The position numbers and the translations under genes were made by a program. From Candidatus Heimdallarchaeota archaeon (GTDB taxonomy: Archaea > Asgardarchaeota > Heimdallarchaeia > JABLTI01), in contig JABCTZ010000046.1 of NCBI GenBank assembly GCA_018238155.1, forward strand, positions 1 to 64,000: a stretch of DNA of 64,000 nucleotides, given 5' to 3'. This document shows, in pieces, positions 35,850-43,539 of the stretch. Each line of letters starts with the position of its first letter. The first letter of the stretch is position 1. The notes under the pieces are model-generated. The model had not been told where the DNA came from and searched no databases. It saw nothing but the letters and a program-made list of their open reading frames with translations.

Positions 35850-38339
35850 CTATTCTTCAATTTCTGCAGTAACTTCTTCTCCAGCAGTAATTATTATTTC
35901 ACCAACATGTACTGGTAATTTTATTAAATGCTCAAATTCTTTGATTTGATCGATTTTATCACCTGGAACAGTCACTGTTGCAGATTTTATTGATTGATTC
36001 AAAGCTATTCTCTTTGTAGCTTTACATTGACGTATCTGTGCAATTAGCTCAATTAGTAATCCACCAAGCTCTGCTTTTTCTGGATCGAGTTTTCTTCGAT
36101 CCTTTGCAGGCCAAGAAGTTGCATGTATTGATATATCACCTATTTTATCTTTGAACATTTTCAAATAGATTTCTTCCGTTATATGCGGACAAAATGGAGC
36201 AAGTAATCGTAACACAGTCCATAGGGTATCTCGTAAAATACGCTTAACTGTTGCAGATCTAACAGTATCATCTGTTTTGAAGAACGATTTTACGCTCTCT
36301 AGATAGTTATCACAGAGTTTCCTCCAAGTGAATTCATGGATTTGTTGTAAACTAATATTAAATTCAAATTTGTCCAAGGCAGTAGTTATTTCTTTCCTTG
36401 TTTTTTCAAGTTCAGTTAATAACCAAATATCAATTGGTGAGTAATTTGATTTGCCATCTGGAACATCATCAATATAGATACTAAGATATCTTGAGACTGA
36501 CCAAAGTTTTTGTAAGAAGGATTTACCATATTGAGCTTTATCCCATTGAAATGGAAAATCATAGCCAACTTTCTTTCCTAAGATTGTCTGTCTAATAGCA
36601 TCTGCACCATATTTTTCTATTCCATCTCGAGGGTCAACTACATTTCCTTTCGATTTTGACATTTTCATTGAATCAGGACCCAGAACATGACCATTAATTA
36701 GAACACTGCCATAAGGCATCTTACCACCAGTTAATTTCAAAGTTCTAAACGTAGTGTATGTGTACCAAGTTCTGATTATATCATGCCCTTGCAATCTTAT
36801 GATATCATTTGATTTATTTGATATCCATCGCTTAGCAAACTCAGGTTCTTCATAATATCTTGTGATGGTTAAAGGCGTTAGACTCGAGTCTACCCAACAA
36901 TCACAAACATCTGTAGTTCCTTCAATATTCTTTGATCCACATTTTGGACATTTGGATACAGGTGAATCTGTTACAGAAGTATCAATTGGCAGCTCCATAT
37001 CCTCTGAAGGAGCTATAACTTCATTACAATCAGAACAACTCCAGAATGGTATTGGTGTTCCAAAAAGTCTTTGACGAGAGATTATCCAATCCCACTCCAA
37101 AGCTTGAATCCAATCTGTAGCTCGTTTTAGATACAGAGAAGGATACCATTTCATTTTCTTTGCTGCTTTGATTAGCTCTGGTGCAAATTCTTTCAATTTA
37201 ATCATGTATTGCTTCGTTGTGAGAAATTCCATAGGAGTTTCACAGTCACCTCGTTCGGTATGACAAAGAACCCTGTGTTTAATCCGTTCTTGTTTAGTGA
37301 TATAACCTTTCTCTTTCAAAGCGATGGATATTTCTCTTTGGGCATCTTTAAGCAACATCCCATCATATCGGAATCCTGTGCCAACTATTTTACCTTCAGG
37401 AGATACAATGCTTTTAATTGGCAAATTATGTCGTTGTTGCCATTTGATGTCTTGTTCATCACCGAAAGTACAATTCATTACTGCACCTGTGCCAAATTCC
37501 ATATCAACGTCTTCATCACTAATTATTGGAATGGTGCGACCAAAAATTGGTATGACTGCTTTTTTACTAAGATATTTTTTGAAACGTTTATCTTTTGGAT
37601 GAATTAAAATTGCTTGACAAGCAGGAATGAGTTCGGGACGTGAAGTGGCGATTTCAATAAAACTTTCTTCATCGTCTTCTATAGGGAATTTAACCCAATT
37701 CATAAATCCTTTTTTCTCAATGTAACCAGTTTCAGCTTGAGCAATGGTTGTTTCACAATGTGTGCACCACATATTTGGAAAGTTATCAAAATACACATCA
37801 TCCTTTTGATGCATTTCTAGAAGAGAATTTTGAACACGTTTTTGATAGGATAAATCCATCGTTCGATATTCAAATGCTTCCCAATCAGGACGATAACCAA
37901 TCTTGGCGATGACATCCTTCATATCTTGAATCATTAACTCAGTCCATTCTTTACACTTGGCTTTAAAATGAGCACGATCATCTCGAGAGATATTCCATTT
38001 ATATTGTACCTTTAGCTCAGTAGGTAATCCTTGAGTATCCCATCCTTGAGGAAGAAGCACATTATATCCTCTCATACGTTTGTATCGTCCGATTAAATCG
38101 GAAATGCTGCACCAATAAACGTGACCCATGTGGAGCAATCCACTTGTGAAGGGGGGAGGAGTATCAATAGCAAAAAGTGGTTTTTCAGTATCTTTAAAAT
38201 CAAATCCATATACTGCCTTATAATGCTCTTTTGTAGTCCACAAATCTTGTATTCTTTTTTCAGCTTCAGCTATTTTATAATGTTTTTCAAGTTTAGGTTG
38301 AGGACCATCACCATTTGTTTTCTGTTTTTTAGCATTCAT
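35850..38339 (-). CDS. valS: Valyl-tRNA synthetase
   Basis: 829 residues from ATG, near the usual ~860-880 of archaeal ValRS. It joins valine to tRNA-Val with ATP. The class I HIGH motif is 'SGLLHMGHVYWCS', followed by 'GWDTQGLPTE', typical of ValRS among the Val/Ile/Leu group. The editing domain lies about 200-360. 'DWIISRQRLFGTPIPFW' precedes zinc-like Cys pairs (CSDC, CPKC), and KMSKS reads 'DSMKMSKSKGNVVDPRD'. The C-terminal anticodon-binding helices are present ('RILRDTLWTVLRLLAPFCPHI' in parts). All key motifs are intact, so it should be active. It is convergent with the V4R-roadblock operon. Confidence 0.93.
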   Translation of the reverse strand: MNAKKQKTNGDGPQPKLEKHYKIAEAEKRIQDLWTTKEHYKAVYGFDFKDTEKPLFAIDTPPPFTSGLLHMGHVYWCSISDLIGRYKRMRGYNVLLPQGWDTQGLPTELKVQYKWNISRDDRAHFKAKCKEWTELMIQDMKDVIAKIGYRPDWEAFEYRTMDLSYQKRVQNSLLEMHQKDDVYFDNFPNMWCTHCETTIAQAETGYIEKKGFMNWVKFPIEDDEESFIEIATSRPELIPACQAILIHPKDKRFKKYLSKKAVIPIFGRTIPIISDEDVDMEFGTGAVMNCTFGDEQDIKWQQRHNLPIKSIVSPEGKIVGTGFRYDGMLLKDAQREISIALKEKGYITKQERIKHRVLCHTERGDCETPMEFLTTKQYMIKLKEFAPELIKAAKKMKWYPSLYLKRATDWIQALEWDWIISRQRLFGTPIPFWSCSDCNEVIAPSEDMELPIDTSVTDSPVSKCPKCGSKNIEGTTDVCDCWVDSSLTPLTITRYYEEPEFAKRWISNKSNDIIRLQGHDIIRTWYTYTTFRTLKLTGGKMPYGSVLINGHVLGPDSMKMSKSKGNVVDPRDGIEKYGADAIRQTILGKKVGYDFPFQWDKAQYGKSFLQKLWSVSRYLSIYIDDVPDGKSNYSPIDIWLLTELEKTRKEITTALDKFEFNISLQQIHEFTWRKLCDNYLESVKSFFKTDDTVRSATVKRILRDTLWTVLRLLAPFCPHITEEIYLKMFKDKIGDISIHATSWPAKDRRKLDPEKAELGGLLIELIAQIRQCKATKRIALNQSIKSATVTVPGDKIDQIKEFEHLIKLPVHVGEIIITAGEEVTAEIEE

Positions 38340-38916
38340 TTCTATGCACCATTTCTATTTATTAGTTGAATTTTCAACCAATATTTCTAATTTGCCGAGT
38401 TGGAATATTTTAGTTTCAATCATGAAACGACTATGTCTTTTAATTTCGAGAAGCAAAAGTAATTATAAGCTTTTTTGCTTGTTCTGTGAAATCTTATTTG
38501 GTAGTAAAAATCTATTATAGACCTCGAAATAGAAGATTTGAGAAACCAAATATCTATTGTATTCTAAGATTTTCAACTTTATTTGAAAATGGTTTACAAT
38601 GAGTAGATCTAATTGAGCAAATTGATAAAAAAATAAGTCATTGAAAAAGGTACCATTTAATTCCAACTTGAAAAGACTCTTAGAAATTGATGTTTTTAAA
38701 ACCGACAGCAATACTTTGCTCCTCGAGTGTGCTCACTTCTTATCCTCCAAGAAGTTAATTTTCCTTAAAATCTCAGATTCAATGATTTTTTCTATATTAC
38801 TAATTTATAGCTTCTTAACTACTTCATTCTAAGTAAAAATTATTCAAAATTATTAATTAATATTTTATCCGTTAGGAAAGCAAAAAAAGAGGAATATAGG
38901 AAACGATTATCGTTTC
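38340..38916. other. Intergenic region, possible decayed gene on the minus strand
   Basis: About 577 AT-rich bases with no convincing gene. The two open frames here (82 residues on minus at 38463-38711, 63 on plus at 38641-38832) overlap each other and have no domain. On the minus strand a strong GGAGG at about 38743-38747 precedes a GTG 7 bases on that opens only 18 codons before a stop. One base shift in an A-run would join it to the 82-residue frame. This could be the remains of a small gene; nothing else is seen. Confidence 0.35.
38735..38755. repeat. Seven-base-pair inverted repeat with a GGAGG/CCTCC loop
   Basis: ACTTCTT and AAGAAGT pair around the loop ATCCTCC. On the minus strand the loop reads GGAGGAT, a strong Shine-Dalgarno match, so a hairpin here would hide or present a ribosome-binding site. 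On the plus strand an RNA would expose CCUCC. Chance occurrence in AT-rich DNA cannot be excluded. Confidence 0.4.
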
Positions 38917-39117
38917 TTATTTACTCCAGAACCAGTTGGTACTGTTCTTTACAAAGAAAGTGTAGAGATCAATTATCCAACCAATTAAGAATAATCCAGC
39001 AGTAAAGAACCTGAGAATACCTGATAGCCATTTACCATGATACATACGGTGGAAACCACCTAAACCAATTAACTGTATAAGTAATAAGATAGTTGTTACT
39101 GTTTTATCTTTAGCTAT
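38917..39117 (-). CDS. Small TM2-domain membrane protein with no ordinary start codon
   Basis: The frame encodes a clear TM2 protein: 'AKDKTVTTILLLIQLIGLGG' then 'FHRMYHGKWLSGILRFFTAG' then 'LFLIGWIIDLYTFFV', ending NWFWSK and TAA. No ATG, GTG or TTG precedes the domain in frame. Either an AUA at 39117 acts as start, with GGTGA 7-8 bases upstream, giving 66 residues as listed. Or the ATG-GTG at 39131-39126 is the start and a base is missing in the run of nine A, which would give 71 residues (MVKKKIAKDK...). The neighbour TM2 gene at 39641 has the same arrangement (GAGGT, A-run, ATA-GCT). It is divergent from a HEAT gene. Confidence 0.7.
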   Translation of the reverse strand: MAKDKTVTTILLLIQLIGLGGFHRMYHGKWLSGILRFFTAGLFLIGWIIDLYTFFVKNSTNWFWSK

Positions 39118-39236
39118 TTTTTTTTCACCATATTCTTATTTTAATATTGACAAAAATCAGTCAATAATCTATTTTTGTGGTTGTAATCATTTAGTATAAA
39201 TAGTAGAAAAACATAGTATATTGTGGAAGTATTAAA

Positions 39237-39584
39237 ATGAGTAAAAGTATTAATACATTAACTCGACAACTTAGAGATCTTAACGCAGATACACGTAGCA
39301 AAGCAGTGATGAATCTTGGAGAAATGGGAGCAGATGAAACTGTACCATCTATAATTAGTGCATTTAAAAAAGAACAAGATGAAAATGTTCGTTCTGTTTT
39401 TGCGGAAGCTTTTGCTCTTTTTGGACACTTTGATTCTGTTGTTAAAACATTGATTACCACTAAAAATAATGACGAAAGTGAAAAAGTAAAAATTTCTGCA
39501 GAGTGGTCTTTGGGACAAATTGCAAAGAAGCGCGGTTTTACAAACGTTCAAGAATTACTTGAAGATATTAATTCTCAAAAATAA
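39237..39584 (+). CDS. Small HEAT-repeat protein
   Basis: 115 residues from ATG. Three HEAT/PBS-lyase-like units: 'DTRSKAVMNLGEMGADETVP', 'NVRSVFAEAFALFGHFDSVV', 'KVKISAEWSLGQIAKKRGF'. It is about half as long as the HEAT protein at 6172, whose C-terminus it resembles. No membrane or catalytic part is seen. It is flanked by two TM2 genes: one divergent (38917) and one convergent (39641). A physical partnership with TM2 proteins is suggested only by this repeated neighbourhood. Confidence 0.8.
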   Translation: MSKSINTLTRQLRDLNADTRSKAVMNLGEMGADETVPSIISAFKKEQDENVRSVFAEAFALFGHFDSVVKTLITTKNNDESEKVKISAEWSLGQIAKKRGFTNVQELLEDINSQK

Positions 39585-39640
39585 CTATTCTTTATAAAAA
39601 AAGAAAAAATAGAATCAATGATTATTTATCATTGAATCGT

Positions 39641-39868
39641 TTACTTTTGCCACATTAGTGGCTTATCCATTATTACATAAATAAGGTCGACTAAAACACC
39701 TATTCCAAAAAGTCCAACAGTGCACAGATATACTACACCAGATAAGTTGAAGCCTTTCATGAATCTATGAATTCCTAGGAAACCTAATAACCAGGTTATT
39801 AAAATATCTTTTACTTTATTTTCTTCAGCTATTTTTTTTACCTCATAAAATTGACTATCTGTAGTCAA
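39641..39868 (-). CDS. Small TM2-domain membrane protein
   Basis: 75 residues if translation begins at the TTG at 39868. An ATA at 39832, preceded by GAGGT 7 bases upstream, would give 63 residues beginning (M)AEENKVKDI and would match the layout of the TM2 gene at 38917. The TM2 domain is complete: 'VKDILITWLLGFLGIHRFM', 'SGVVYLCTVGLFGIGVLVDL'. The turn reads HRF and the second helix ends in an Asp, as usual. There is no zinc ribbon, unlike the TM2 protein at 4504. It is convergent with the HEAT gene at 39237. Confidence 0.8.
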   Translation of the reverse strand: MTTDSQFYEVKKIAEENKVKDILITWLLGFLGIHRFMKGFNLSGVVYLCTVGLFGIGVLVDLIYVIMDKPLMWQK

Positions 39869-40344
39869 TGCCTTATTTATTATTTCATTATATAATAGTA
39901 TTTTCCTTCAATAGAAAAATAAGAAAAGGAAATTTTTCTTAAAGAGGGGTTTATGAAAAACACTTATTTTTATTGAAAGATATTGTAAATTCATTTTTTC
40001 AAAAATAACTAATATGAAGTTAATGATATAGTCTATATCAAAAAGTTTAGCTATTCATAATTAGACAGTTACTGAAAAATATCAACTTTGATATTGGATG
40101 TATAATATAATTTCATCAGTATACTTCAAAGGTAATTATAATTTCATCATTTTCTCTTGTAATTATTCTTTACTTCAACGATTTTACAATTTGGGTAATG
40201 AGTTTTTTGCGAATTAGATTAGATATTTCTCAGTGACTTTCTTACGAATTTATTATTTAGTATTCAACTACTTGGCACAATTAAACCCGAAATCTTATTT
40301 ATTATAGGATACTAACATTAAAATCAATTGAGAAGTTGATAAAT
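39869..40344. other. Intergenic region with one perfect palindrome
   Basis: About 475 AT-rich bases without a coding frame. At 40025-40039 lies GATATAG-T-CTATATC, a perfect 7+1+7 inverted repeat that could be a protein-binding site. No RNA gene was recognised. Confidence 0.45.
40025..40039. repeat. Perfect 7+1+7 palindrome
   Basis: GATATAG and CTATATC flank a single T. The symmetry and one-base centre fit a dimeric DNA-binding protein rather than an RNA hairpin. The half site CTATATCA also appears in the palindrome at 40790-40804. In AT-rich DNA such matches can arise by chance. Confidence 0.4.
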
Positions 40345-40644
40345 ATGGTTAAAGAACGAGATCCAATTATGGTAATTGTTTACACATTGTTAACTAGTGG
40401 TTTATACATTTATTATTGGTTTATTCAAACAAAAAATGAGATCAATGAACTGGGAGGAGAAATCCCTACAGCTTGGTTACTTCTTTTGCCTCTTGGCAAT
40501 ATTTACTGGATATGGAGATATCTTGAGGATTGGTATAAATTGACTAAATTTGAATATGAACATATTATTGTCTTTTTAGTTTTTATGACTGTCTCTCCAT
40601 TAGCTATTTATTGGATTCAAATTGAACTCAATAAACTTGCATAA
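40345..40644 (+). CDS. DUF4234-like membrane protein
   Basis: 99 residues from the ATG at 40345; a TTG three codons upstream also opens the frame. 'PIMVIVYTLLTSGLYIYYWFI' is the first helix with the family's G[LI]Y.[IFL]YW signature. Then come 'KNEINELGGEIPTAWLLLLPL', 'GNIYWIWRYLEDW' and a last helix 'IIVFLVFMTVSPLAIYWIQI'. DUF4234 proteins are small membrane proteins of unknown function. It stands alone between two spacers, each with a palindrome. Confidence 0.78.
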   Translation: MVKERDPIMVIVYTLLTSGLYIYYWFIQTKNEINELGGEIPTAWLLLLPLGNIYWIWRYLEDWYKLTKFEYEHIIVFLVFMTVSPLAIYWIQIELNKLA

Positions 40645-40789
40645 AACATCCAACCCTTTTTTTTACTTAATTCAAGAATATGCTAACATTTTTTTTCTGA
40701 ACAACTTCTATGTTTACATTGATAAATTAAAAAATTAGTCTATAAAAAATTCTATTTCTTATTGTCAATATTTTTGGATTGAGTAAGCA

Positions 40790-40804
40790 TCTATATCATA
40801 TAGA
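40790..40804. repeat. Perfect 7+1+7 palindrome near the end of a TrmB-like gene
   Basis: TCTATAT and ATATAGA flank a single C. It lies in the spacer between the convergent DUF4234 and TrmB-like genes, so it is not in a usual promoter position. A hairpin at the ends of the two transcripts is the alternative. Just after it, GAGG and CCTC (about 40823-40838) could also pair. Confidence 0.4.
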
Positions 40805-40877
40805 CCTCAGCAAACAAAAGGGGAGGCGAATCTTCCTCAAATCTTCTCTTAATCTCAATATGTCATTCTCTTGAAAT

Positions 40878-41810
40878 TCACTCATTTTCAATCCTTAGAA
40901 TTGGTTTTGCCTTGTTCCATGTTTTGTTAAATGTAGAATGAGCTTTTTTAACCATTTTAGAATCTCTAATCTCAATGATTAAATAAGTTCTAGGGTTTAA
41001 ACCTCCTATACCAATTGGGAACAGAATCTTATCATCACTGATTACGAAACTAGACAAAGTAGTAATGGGTTCTCTCAGTTCATAATTGATCATTTGAAAA
41101 TATTTTTGATAAAAAGCAGGTATTTTATTTATTTGAGTGAAATTGGCTACTTTTTTACTCTTGACATTAGAAAGCACTTTGAGAGTTATTTTTCCGTTTC
41201 TCTCATAATTTTTTTGCATGATTGTGGAAAATGATTTGAAATTTTCTTTTTGAAATTGTGCTTTAATCGAATCGAAGCTTAGCAAAGTTTCGAGGTTTGA
41301 GTTAGAAATCATAATAGATTTTGATTGAAATACTCGTTTCATATATCTCTGCAATCCCTCTGTATCAGTTTTGAAAATATCTACTATTGGATAAGGATTA
41401 AAGTTAATTATTGGAATCTTCGAAAGGCTAGTAGAATCTTGCCTTTTTTTCAGAAATTCCGGTAAGAAAGGATACGAAGCAGCCCATCGCCTCAGAAGTT
41501 CTTCTCGTGTATCCATAAAGAATTTACTTGCAAGTTCTTCTAAATTTTCTCTAGCCAAATTGATGGTATAGACTGGAGGTCTTTTAGAAACTCTGTCAAT
41601 CATTCCTTTCGCAAGCAATTGTGATACTTCTTCATAAACACGTGTTTTTGAAGCTTTCATTCCTTTTTCTTGCAAACTCTCAACTAATCCTGCTACAGTA
41701 TTCCCTCCATCCTCAACAAGTTGATTAAATATAGCAACAGCTAATTTTGATTGGAAAAGTTCCATTAAGAAATTATTTAGTTCTTTATTTGAATACGATA
41801 TCCCAGGCAT
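40878..41810 (-). CDS. TrmB-like transcriptional regulator
   Basis: 310 residues from the ATG at 41810; the frame opens eight codons earlier at a TTG. An N-terminal winged helix (about 10-90) reads 'SKLAVAIFNQLVEDGGNTVA', 'KASKTRVYEEVSQLLAKGMI', 'SKRPPVYTI', as in TrmB proteins, where the helix 'TRVYEEVSQL' reads DNA. The C-terminal ~180 residues form the ligand/phospholipase-D-like effector part, 'SKSIMISNSNLETLLSF', 'NGKITLKVLSNV', 'FVISDDKILFPIG'. TrmB family members often sense sugars; the effector here is unknown. Confidence 0.82.
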   Translation of the reverse strand: MPGISYSNKELNNFLMELFQSKLAVAIFNQLVEDGGNTVAGLVESLQEKGMKASKTRVYEEVSQLLAKGMIDRVSKRPPVYTINLARENLEELASKFFMDTREELLRRWAASYPFLPEFLKKRQDSTSLSKIPIINFNPYPIVDIFKTDTEGLQRYMKRVFQSKSIMISNSNLETLLSFDSIKAQFQKENFKSFSTIMQKNYERNGKITLKVLSNVKSKKVANFTQINKIPAFYQKYFQMINYELREPITTLSSFVISDDKILFPIGIGGLNPRTYLIIEIRDSKMVKKAHSTFNKTWNKAKPILRIENE

Positions 41811-42087
41811 GTTTTGCAGCTCTCTTTTCTTCAAACAAATATTCTATTATCACCAATGTGTATCATTTTCCTTTTAAAAATTCCGAAAAAAAGCGGAAAT
41901 TTTCTCTGGAAACCAAACAAAAAGAGTTCATTTCGAACTTCGATGTTTATAATTATATACGTTTTTCAATACTTGTAAATTAGTATCTAAACAAAAAGGA
42001 AGAAAAAATCTCAAAATATAAGAAAAAACTATTATTAATAGCAAAGATATAACCAAATTAGTTCAAAAATTAATAGGAGAATTTGAT

Positions 42088-42573
42088 ATGGTAAAAGAAA
42101 AACATGATTTAGCTCAACTTAAGAAAAATGCTAAAACCGTGGAAGATTACATGAGCTGTTTAGAGGGAAAGAGTGGAGAAGAAATAAAAGCTAACTGTGA
42201 ATCGTATGAACCAAAACAGGATGTAGTAACGGCGCTTGCAGAAAAAGCTAAGGGATACACTTTTGTTGTTTTTTCTGCTGTTTGGTGTAAAGATTGTAAA
42301 ACGAATGTAGCAGCATTTGCAAAAATATTAGCGCAACAGCCTGATATCGAAGGTATCTTTTTCGGCGGTATTAAAACTGCACCTTTGGATCCAGAAATCC
42401 GTTGGAGAGTTCCACCATCACCTCCAGAAGTAGATGATTTTGATCTTCGTAAAATTCCAAGCTTCTATATACTCAATTCAGAAGGTGTTCAAGTTGGAGA
42501 AATGATAGAAAATCCAGAACACAAAGAAACATTGGAAGAAGAACTACTATATATTTTAGAGAATCTTCAATGA
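42088..42573 (+). CDS. Thioredoxin-like protein
   Basis: 161 residues from ATG, with AGGAG about 10 bases upstream. The thioredoxin fold is clear from 'YTFVVFSAVWCKDCKTNVAAF' (in parts) with the redox motif CKDC, and from the cis-Pro segment 'DLRKIPSFYILNSEGVQVGE'. The N-terminal ~50 residues add a helical region with two further cysteines (MSCLEG, KANCESY). A cytoplasmic thiol-disulfide role is likely. It is convergent with the membrane kinase-like gene at 42585, with 11 bases between the stops. Confidence 0.85.
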   Translation: MVKEKHDLAQLKKNAKTVEDYMSCLEGKSGEEIKANCESYEPKQDVVTALAEKAKGYTFVVFSAVWCKDCKTNVAAFAKILAQQPDIEGIFFGGIKTAPLDPEIRWRVPPSPPEVDDFDLRKIPSFYILNSEGVQVGEMIENPEHKETLEEELLYILENLQ

Positions 42574-42584
42574 TTCTCCTTTTT

Positions 42585-43349
42585 TTATGTTAAAGGGTTT
42601 AACCATTGGAGCCCTAATGCCCAAGAAATTAAAACCATTATTATTGGAACAGTTAAATTATCAAAATCTGAGGGGCTTAAACCTTCTGTAATTGTAGCCA
42701 CGAAAGCAAGTATGAGTATTTTTCCCCAGAGCCAAGGCCAAATTCCTCCAAATAACCAATTCTCACCATGAACTAAACCAAATAAAAAGACAATGAGATA
42801 ACTAAATGCTACAGAAAAAATGAACATAGCAATACTTCCCTCAAGCGATTTTTCTGCTCCACCAATAGAACGATACTTATGTTTTCCAAAATATCTCCCA
42901 GCTATTGGAGCAATGCCATCACCCCAAGCAATAGTCATTATGATGATTAATCCCCATGGTTGATCTTTCCAAATAAAAATACAAATCAAAGCCATTATTA
43001 AAGCATAAAATAGAGTTCCTTTAATTAAATCAAAAGGTTCACCAGTTCGAGACATACTGTCTACCATAAAACGACCTGGTATGACTTTTAATCCAATTAA
43101 GATGAAAATAATAGCAGTAAGAAAAGGTAAAATGGCTCCTACCCATCTTGCCCAGCTATTATCAGAAGCCATAAGCCAAAAGAAAGAATAACACCCCGCA
43201 GAAATATGTACTCCTTTACGAGTAAAGAAAACATCCATACCATTTTTACTTAAGAAATAGAATATAGTAAGAAAAATCATTAATACAAGAAACATACAAA
43301 TAAGCATAATCCAATCTTGATATTTAGTATACCATTCAATGAAGGTCAT
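42585..43349 (-). CDS. Polyprenol/phytol kinase-like membrane protein (SEC59/DGK1/VTE5 family)
   Basis: 254 residues from the ATG at 43349; a TTG three codons upstream also opens the frame. About seven membrane helices. The family signatures are present: 'FFTRKGVHISAGCYSFFWL' near the N-terminus, 'IAWGDGIAPIAGRYFGKHKY' and 'GAEKSLEGSIAMF' in the middle, and 'ATITEGLSPSDFDNLTVPI' near the end. These match CTP-dependent lipid kinases such as SEC59 (dolichol), DGK1 and VTE5 (phytol), which are distantly related to phosphatidate cytidylyltransferases. In an archaeon a polyprenol, dolichol or geranylgeraniol substrate is likely; this is inference. Confidence 0.82.
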   Translation of the reverse strand: MTFIEWYTKYQDWIMLICMFLVLMIFLTIFYFLSKNGMDVFFTRKGVHISAGCYSFFWLMASDNSWARWVGAILPFLTAIIFILIGLKVIPGRFMVDSMSRTGEPFDLIKGTLFYALIMALICIFIWKDQPWGLIIIMTIAWGDGIAPIAGRYFGKHKYRSIGGAEKSLEGSIAMFIFSVAFSYLIVFLFGLVHGENWLFGGIWPWLWGKILILAFVATITEGLSPSDFDNLTVPIIMVLISWALGLQWLNPLT

Positions 43350-43539
43350 TTTTTTCAAACCAAAAGATTTGTGAAATTAATAATTAATATTAAAAAACAC
43401 TTATCTTATTTAATTATTTTCTGAGCTTACGAAAGAACAAAATAGTAGTAAATTTGCCGAGAACATTAAGTTCAATATGTGATATTTTTTAAAGTATAAA
43501 GAACAAATAATAAGAAGAAGATATGGAGTAATAAAATAT

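Noticed and set aside
37209..37607. 132-residue frame on the plus strand within valS
   Set aside because: Complete overlap with a conserved part of ValRS and no sign of a separate protein.
38641..38832. 63-residue plus-strand frame in the spacer after valS
   Set aside because: No ribosome-binding site, no domain, and Leu/Ile/Phe-rich content as expected from AT-rich noncoding DNA.
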